From NCBI GenBank assembly GCA_934754855.1, contig CAKVJR010000004.1, positions 1-34,958 on the forward strand: 34,958 bases of DNA, written 5' to 3'. Every line of letters starts with the position of its first letter. The first letter of the stretch is position 1. Positions 31,258 through 34,958 of the stretch are shown here, piece by piece. The notes beneath the pieces are model-generated. The model saw only the letters and a list, made by a program, of their open reading frames with translations, did no database searches and was not told the origin of the DNA. The stretch is from an uncultured Candidatus Melainabacteria bacterium. Lineage in GTDB: Bacteria; Cyanobacteriota; Vampirovibrionia; Gastranaerophilales; Gastranaerophilaceae. The position numbers and the translations under genes were made by a program.

Positions 31258-32811
31258 ATGGATTACTGCCCGCAAGATTTTATACCGCAGCAAAACCTTG
31301 GAAATGCACAAATAACGGTATTTTACATCAACGACACTCACGGAAATATTACAAAAGTGAGTAAGTTGAAACCCGCACACGATAAATTTAAAAAATATAA
31401 TAAAAAAGGCTCTTTGACAGTCGGAGCGGGAGATTTATACCTTGGCGGCGGCAAAGCAAGAAATTCCGCAATGACAAAAATCTATAACGCTCTCAAAATG
31501 GATTACGCAACGGCGGGAAACCACGAATATGACGCAGGTTCGGCATTTTATGCCAATAACATCAAACCCGCAAAATTCAAAACGGTTGTATCAAATATCA
31601 ATATTCCCGAAAAAAACCCGCTACAAGAGCGTTTAAAGGATAAAAAACTCGTCAAAAGTGATGTTTTTATGAAAAACGGAACAAGATTTGCCATTCTTGG
31701 AACAAGCCCGTCAGACAAGGACATCGGAATGGCGGACAATGAAAATAAAGTTTCTGTTATGACACTTGATGAAACAATTGCCGTTTTGAATAAAGAAGTT
31801 GAAAAATTAGAGGCGAAAGGCGTCAATAAAATCATACTTCTCAGCCACAGCGGTTACGACAGCGACCTCAAAATCGCAACGGAAACAGGCGGAATTGACA
31901 TAATTATCGGCGGACACACTCACGATGAATTAAACGGTGTTAACAAAGAAGATAACCAGAAATCAAAGAAAAATTTGGTCAAATCACTGCGTTGCGAACC
32001 CGTTATCATTACTCAAGCAGGTAGCGACAACACAAATGCAGGCTATCTTGACGTGCTTTTTGACAAAAAAGGCGTGCTTATTGAAGATAAAATTCAAAAT
32101 AAATTGGTTAAAATTGAAAAATATCAAAATTCTAAAAAAATTGACAGAATTTTAACAAAATCTATCGGTAAAAACGAAACAATCGCACCTGTTACCGTTC
32201 CTTTTATCCCGACTTACGAAGATGATGAAAGAAAAGCCGAAAACCCCGTCGCCTCAATACTTGCAGACGGCATGCTCCAACGAGGACAAAAATACGGTGC
32301 AGAAGTTGCGTTTTTTAATGCACCGAGCATGAAGTCGTCAGGAATTTCAGGCAAAATCACCACTTATGACATAAAATATCGAATGTTGCCCTACGATGAT
32401 GATGTTGTAGTCGCAGAAATGAGCGAAAAACAATTTGTAAATTTACTCAACACAGAGGCGAAAACTATTATAACCAAAGACCTTTCGCAGGTTATGCACT
32501 GCTCGGGCATGAAATATACAATCAATAAATCTGATGCAAAAAAAGATGCCGTTTGCGTGCATGATATCTGTATTTTGGACAGAAACGGAAATGTCGTCAG
32601 AAAAATTGATGAAAATAACCCGAGCGAAACCCAAACCGTTAAATGTTCAATGACTAAATTTTTGTTCAAAGATACAACTCTCACGGGCATTTTGAAAGAT
32701 GTTAAAAAGTCTGAAAAAATCGGTAATCAACAAGAAATCTTTATTGAACAAATAAAGAAAAAAGGTGAGTTAAAAGCAATCAAAGACGGTCGTTTGCAAG
32801 TTATTGACTGA
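31258..32811 (+). CDS. 5'-nucleotidase/UshA-type metallophosphoesterase
   Basis: 517 residues. The calcineurin-like metal centre is complete: VFYINDTHGN (25-30), VGAGDLYLGG (D59), ATAGNHEYD (87-92), LLSHSGYDSD (195-203) and IIGGHTHDE (217-224). A C-terminal 5'-nucleotidase domain follows (about 310-500: NPVASILADGMLQ, then VAFFNAPSMKSSGISGKITT and MLPYDDDVVVAEMS). UshA-type enzymes hydrolyse nucleotides or nucleotide sugars and are normally exported; here no signal peptide is visible, the protein starting MDYCPQDFIPQQN. It may be cytoplasmic, which would fit co-operation with the two upstream radical SAM genes. AGAGGA precedes the ATG. The 3' end overlaps ogt on the other strand by 11 bases. 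Confidence 0.88.
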   Translation: MDYCPQDFIPQQNLGNAQITVFYINDTHGNITKVSKLKPAHDKFKKYNKKGSLTVGAGDLYLGGGKARNSAMTKIYNALKMDYATAGNHEYDAGSAFYANNIKPAKFKTVVSNINIPEKNPLQERLKDKKLVKSDVFMKNGTRFAILGTSPSDKDIGMADNENKVSVMTLDETIAVLNKEVEKLEAKGVNKIILLSHSGYDSDLKIATETGGIDIIIGGHTHDELNGVNKEDNQKSKKNLVKSLRCEPVIITQAGSDNTNAGYLDVLFDKKGVLIEDKIQNKLVKIEKYQNSKKIDRILTKSIGKNETIAPVTVPFIPTYEDDERKAENPVASILADGMLQRGQKYGAEVAFFNAPSMKSSGISGKITTYDIKYRMLPYDDDVVVAEMSEKQFVNLLNTEAKTIITKDLSQVMHCSGMKYTINKSDAKKDAVCVHDICILDRNGNVVRKIDENNPSETQTVKCSMTKFLFKDTTLTGILKDVKKSEKIGNQQEIFIEQIKKKGELKAIKDGRLQVID

Positions 32812-33271
32812 TGTTTTCAATCTCAAGCAAGGCTTGTTTGCAATCCAAACCACCTGCATAACCTGTCAAATTGCCGTTTTTACCAATTACACGATGACAA
32901 GGAATAAAAATCGGTATGGGATTTTTGTTGTTTGCCATTCCAACCGCACGACAAGCATCAGGATTGCCGATAGCAACCGCAATATCTTGATATGACACGG
33001 TTTTACCGTAAGGAATTTTTAAAAGTTCCGCCCAAACTTTTTTCTGAAACGGCGTTCCTTTGGGAGCCAATTTGAGATTAAAGACAGTTCTTTTTCTGTC
33101 AAGAAACTCCGTCAGTTGTTTAAAAGCCTCAGCAATAGCTGGGGTTTTAACACATTGACAACCATTGGTTGACACGCTTAAAATCGGTAAAAAGACCCTG
33201 ATAATTGAACCGTTTTCTTCAAAAATTGTAAATTTTCCGATTTTTGTATTTTCAGAAAAATAATTAATCAT
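32801..33271 (-). CDS. ogt: Methylated-DNA-[protein]-cysteine S-methyltransferase
   Basis: 156 residues of the Ogt/MGMT family. The C-terminal domain has FQKKVWAELLKIPYGKTVSY, a helix-turn-helix with RAVGMANNKNP, and the active-site IPCHRVIG with acceptor C125, then GYAGGLDCKQALLEIE. It transfers the alkyl group from O6-alkylguanine to its own Cys, once per molecule. The Cys-rich stretch in the N-terminal domain (GCQC, residues 37-40) is atypical. The start overlaps the YhhQ-like gene by 8 bases and GAGG lies 8 bases upstream, within that gene, so the two are co-expressed. The ATG at 33271 fits the family length. Confidence 0.93.
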   Translation of the reverse strand: MINYFSENTKIGKFTIFEENGSIIRVFLPILSVSTNGCQCVKTPAIAEAFKQLTEFLDRKRTVFNLKLAPKGTPFQKKVWAELLKIPYGKTVSYQDIAVAIGNPDACRAVGMANNKNPIPIFIPCHRVIGKNGNLTGYAGGLDCKQALLEIENISQ

Positions 33272-33935
33272 TTTTTATCCTCTTTGCAGCATATAGAAAC
33301 GGTGTTTCGCAAAACGCTAAAACGACTTTAATTAAATATGTCGTTAAACAAAGAGTGACGACCGTTTTGAATGGAAAAACGCCTAAAAAGGCAATAAATG
33401 TAAACAAAATCGTATCAATCAATTGACTTGTCACAGTTGCCACATTGTTTCTGACCCACAAATACTTGTCAGAGGGAAGAAATTTTTTGATGGTACTAAA
33501 CAAAAAAACCTCCGTAGTATGCGAAATCAAATAGGCAAACATGCTGCCAAAACACAATCTCGGGGTAATTGCGAAAAGAGTTTGCATAGATTTTTGAGCA
33601 AAATCTTCAGAATTTGGAACATATAACAAATCGAGTTGAGTAAAAATCGTCAAGGTCATTAACGAGAAAAAACCTATAAATACACCCTTTTGAGCAACTT
33701 TTCGACCGTATTTTTCATTGATAATATCCGTTGCAAGAAAAACACTTCCAAACGTAATATTTCCGAGGGTCATGGGCATAGAAAACATATCTACGCACTT
33801 AACAACCTCGATGTTGGCAATAATCGTATTCATCGCAATCCAAGCAAACAGACCGTACTTCCCGAAAAATTTATGAGCAAGAAGTACCCCCGTAAAACTT
33901 AAAATCACTTCGGCTATGAAAAGTATTTCATTCAT
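33264..33935 (-). CDS. Queuosine precursor transporter, YhhQ/VUT family
   Basis: 223 residues with about six membrane helices. VVKCVDMFSMPMTLGNITFG, FLATDIINEKYGRKVAQKGV, PRLCFGSMFAYLISHTTEVF and NNVATVTSQLIDTILFTFIAF are signatures of the YhhQ/TIGR00697 family, which imports queuosine precursors (preQ0/preQ1) in Escherichia coli. An in-frame TTG precedes the ATG by 2 codons, but the ATG at 33935 is preferred. TAAAAT (33942-33947) lies 6 bases before it, with TTTACA/TTACAA at 17-18 bases, and there is no SD, so the mRNA is likely leaderless. ogt follows with an 8-base overlap. Confidence 0.88.
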   Translation of the reverse strand: MNEILFIAEVILSFTGVLLAHKFFGKYGLFAWIAMNTIIANIEVVKCVDMFSMPMTLGNITFGSVFLATDIINEKYGRKVAQKGVFIGFFSLMTLTIFTQLDLLYVPNSEDFAQKSMQTLFAITPRLCFGSMFAYLISHTTEVFLFSTIKKFLPSDKYLWVRNNVATVTSQLIDTILFTFIAFLGVFPFKTVVTLCLTTYLIKVVLAFCETPFLYAAKRIKND

Positions 33936-33941
33936 AAACAA

Positions 33942-33971
33942 ATTTTATCACGGAAATAAAAAACTTGTAAA
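33942..33971 (-). promoter_or_regulatory. Promoter of the YhhQ-like/ogt operon
   Basis: On the minus strand TTACAA (33965-33970; or TTTACA 33966-33971 with 18-base spacing), 17 bases, TAAAAT (33942-33947). Start is expected at the ATG (33935). It lies two bases from the divergent promoter at 33974. Confidence 0.55.
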
Positions 33972-33973
33972 TC

Positions 33974-34002
33974 TTGCAAAAAGCCCATAAATAAAGTATA
34001 AT
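33974..34002 (+). promoter_or_regulatory. Promoter of the third radical SAM gene
   Basis: TTGCAA (33974-33979), 17 bases, perfect TATAAT (33997-34002). The start near 34009 is only about 3 bases before the ATG at 34012, so the leader is almost absent. Confidence 0.65.
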
Positions 34003-34011
34003 CCGAATGTT

Positions 34012-34958
34012 ATGGATAATTCTGAAATTATAAAAGACGCCGAAAAACTTTTGGGCAAAAAACTTCAATGTATCGTTCCTTTTGAACATTTGATGTTTTT
34101 TCAAGACGGAAAAGTTTACTCCTGCTGCCCCGCAATTGTTAACAAATACACTTTCGGCAATATTTTTGACCAAAGTTACGAAGAACTTTGGAACGGAGAA
34201 AAAGCAAAAATTTTCAGACAATCCGTACTCGACGGCAATTATAAATTTTGCGATTTAAAATCCTGCATAACAAGGAATATCAAGGAAGACGGCAGATTTA
34301 ATTCGGAAAAAATCTATGACAGTGCAGAAGTCAACGAACTGCCCAAAATGGTTCACTTCAACATTGACGAAACATGCAATGCTCGCTGTATAATGTGTCG
34401 TGACAAGAGTTTGCACAATCCTGACTGGATAAAAAAATATGAAGAAAACATCGACAAAACATTAATCCCGTTACTTAAAAACGCCGAAACAGTCTATTTG
34501 AACGGCTCAGGAGAACTTTTTGCAAGTAATTTATGCAAAAATCTCGTAAAAAAAATCACATCAACATACCCGAATATTAAATTTGATTTGATAACAAACG
34601 GTCTTTTGGCAACCGAGGAAAATTTCAAAGAAACAGGTTTGCTCGGAAAAGTCCAATCCATCGAGGTTTCAATGCATTCGGCACACAAAGAAACTTACGA
34701 AAAAATTGTTCGTGGCGGACATTTTGAAAAATTAATGGAGAATTTAAAATTCATCTCGGAAATGAAAAAATCAGGAAATCTCGACTTTTTCTGGTTGAAT
34801 TTCGTCGTAAATTCATACAATTATCAAGAAATGATTGATTTTCAAAAACTTGCCAACGAACTCGGAGCAACAACAAATTTTTGGGAATATCGCACTTGGG
34901 GCAATGTCGAATTGGATAAAAGATATGATGAGGTTGCAATTTTTGAGCCGACACACCC
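34012..34958 (+). CDS. Radical SAM protein with N-terminal SPASM-like segment (3' truncated by window)
   Basis: 315 residues are visible and the frame is open at the window end. Residues 28-85 look like a SPASM-type segment, usually found at the C-terminus: MFFQDGKVYSCCP (C38, C39), FGNIFDQSYEELWNGEKAKI and YKFCDLKSC (C80, C85). The radical SAM core follows: VHFNIDETCNARCIMCRDK with C122, C126, C129 (CX3CX2C), VYLNGSGELF (GGEP-like) and FDLITNGLL, then SIEVSMHSAHKETYEKIVRG. It should bind SAM and a 4Fe-4S cluster; the reaction is unknown. Such SPASM-first proteins occur near surface polysaccharide loci, but that is recall, not evidence here. A strong promoter (33974-34002) puts transcription within a few bases of the ATG and there is no SD. 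Confidence 0.85.
   Translation, partial: MDNSEIIKDAEKLLGKKLQCIVPFEHLMFFQDGKVYSCCPAIVNKYTFGNIFDQSYEELWNGEKAKIFRQSVLDGNYKFCDLKSCITRNIKEDGRFNSEKIYDSAEVNELPKMVHFNIDETCNARCIMCRDKSLHNPDWIKKYEENIDKTLIPLLKNAETVYLNGSGELFASNLCKNLVKKITSTYPNIKFDLITNGLLATEENFKETGLLGKVQSIEVSMHSAHKETYEKIVRGGHFEKLMENLKFISEMKKSGNLDFFWLNFVVNSYNYQEMIDFQKLANELGATTNFWEYRTWGNVELDKRYDEVAIFEPTH

Noticed and set aside
30934..31380. 148-codon minus-strand frame over the SPASM gene end
   Set aside because: Antisense to the SPASM domain and to the phosphoesterase start; no SD or conserved motif.

Overview
This window is low-GC bacterial chromosome, packed with short, tightly coupled operons and no phage, IS element or CRISPR array. Several features point to an anaerobic, gut-type bacterium. 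The left edge holds the start of a probable pyruvate:ferredoxin oxidoreductase, there are three radical SAM genes, and housekeeping genes (groESL, rpiB, rsmG, tadA, mutS2) sit among lineage-restricted families. The overall flavour resembles Candidatus Gastranaerophilales (Melainabacteria/Vampirovibrionia, non-photosynthetic relatives of Cyanobacteria). That assignment is an inference from style and memory of such genomes, not a proof; a 16S or marker-gene search would settle it.

Layout. 1-3.2 kb: probable nifJ start (-), MFS exporter (-), an M48-like secreted protein whose zinc motif has lost its first His, and a coiled-coil protein (-). 3.3-6.5 kb: groES-groEL with a strong terminator, a small XRE regulator (-) with a perfect palindrome at its start codon, and a small exported protein. 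6.5-14.8 kb: rpiB (-), a candidate structured RNA ending in a clean terminator, a P-loop NTPase with TPR repeats overlapping rsmG, then a five-gene operon (OmpR-type response regulator, histidine kinase, tadA, a TIGR02757-family protein, a GNAT acetyltransferase). 14.8-19.2 kb: repeat-rich intergenic DNA around a HAD-like protein, a second XRE regulator, an NrtR-like Nudix regulator with a lytic transglycosylase, and a peptidase T-like M20 enzyme. 19.2-22.7 kb: a SWIM/SNF2 helicase behind a structured leader, then tRNA-Thr(CGT) and tRNA-Leu(TAG). 22.9-28.5 kb (-): mutS2, two WYL-type proteins and a DUF4127 protein, all translationally coupled. 28.6-32.8 kb: a B12-type radical SAM enzyme, a SPASM radical SAM enzyme and a 5'-nucleotidase-type phosphoesterase. 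32.8-35 kb: a YhhQ-like queuosine-precursor transporter with ogt (-), and divergently a third radical SAM gene with a SPASM-like segment at its N-terminus, cut by the window end.

Three patterns are not explained by ordinary annotation. First, a composite intergenic repeat with a terminator-like hairpin (core CCACCTGCGGGTAGG) occurs five times, four of them between convergent genes. Second, several genes without a Shine-Dalgarno sequence have a -10-like hexamer 6-9 nt before the ATG, suggesting leaderless or near-leaderless mRNAs beside normal SD-led genes. Third, the mutS2-WYL-WYL-DUF4127 operon and the radical SAM/phosphoesterase cluster look like functional units with no described role that I can name. 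All calls are from reading the sequence; no database search was run.
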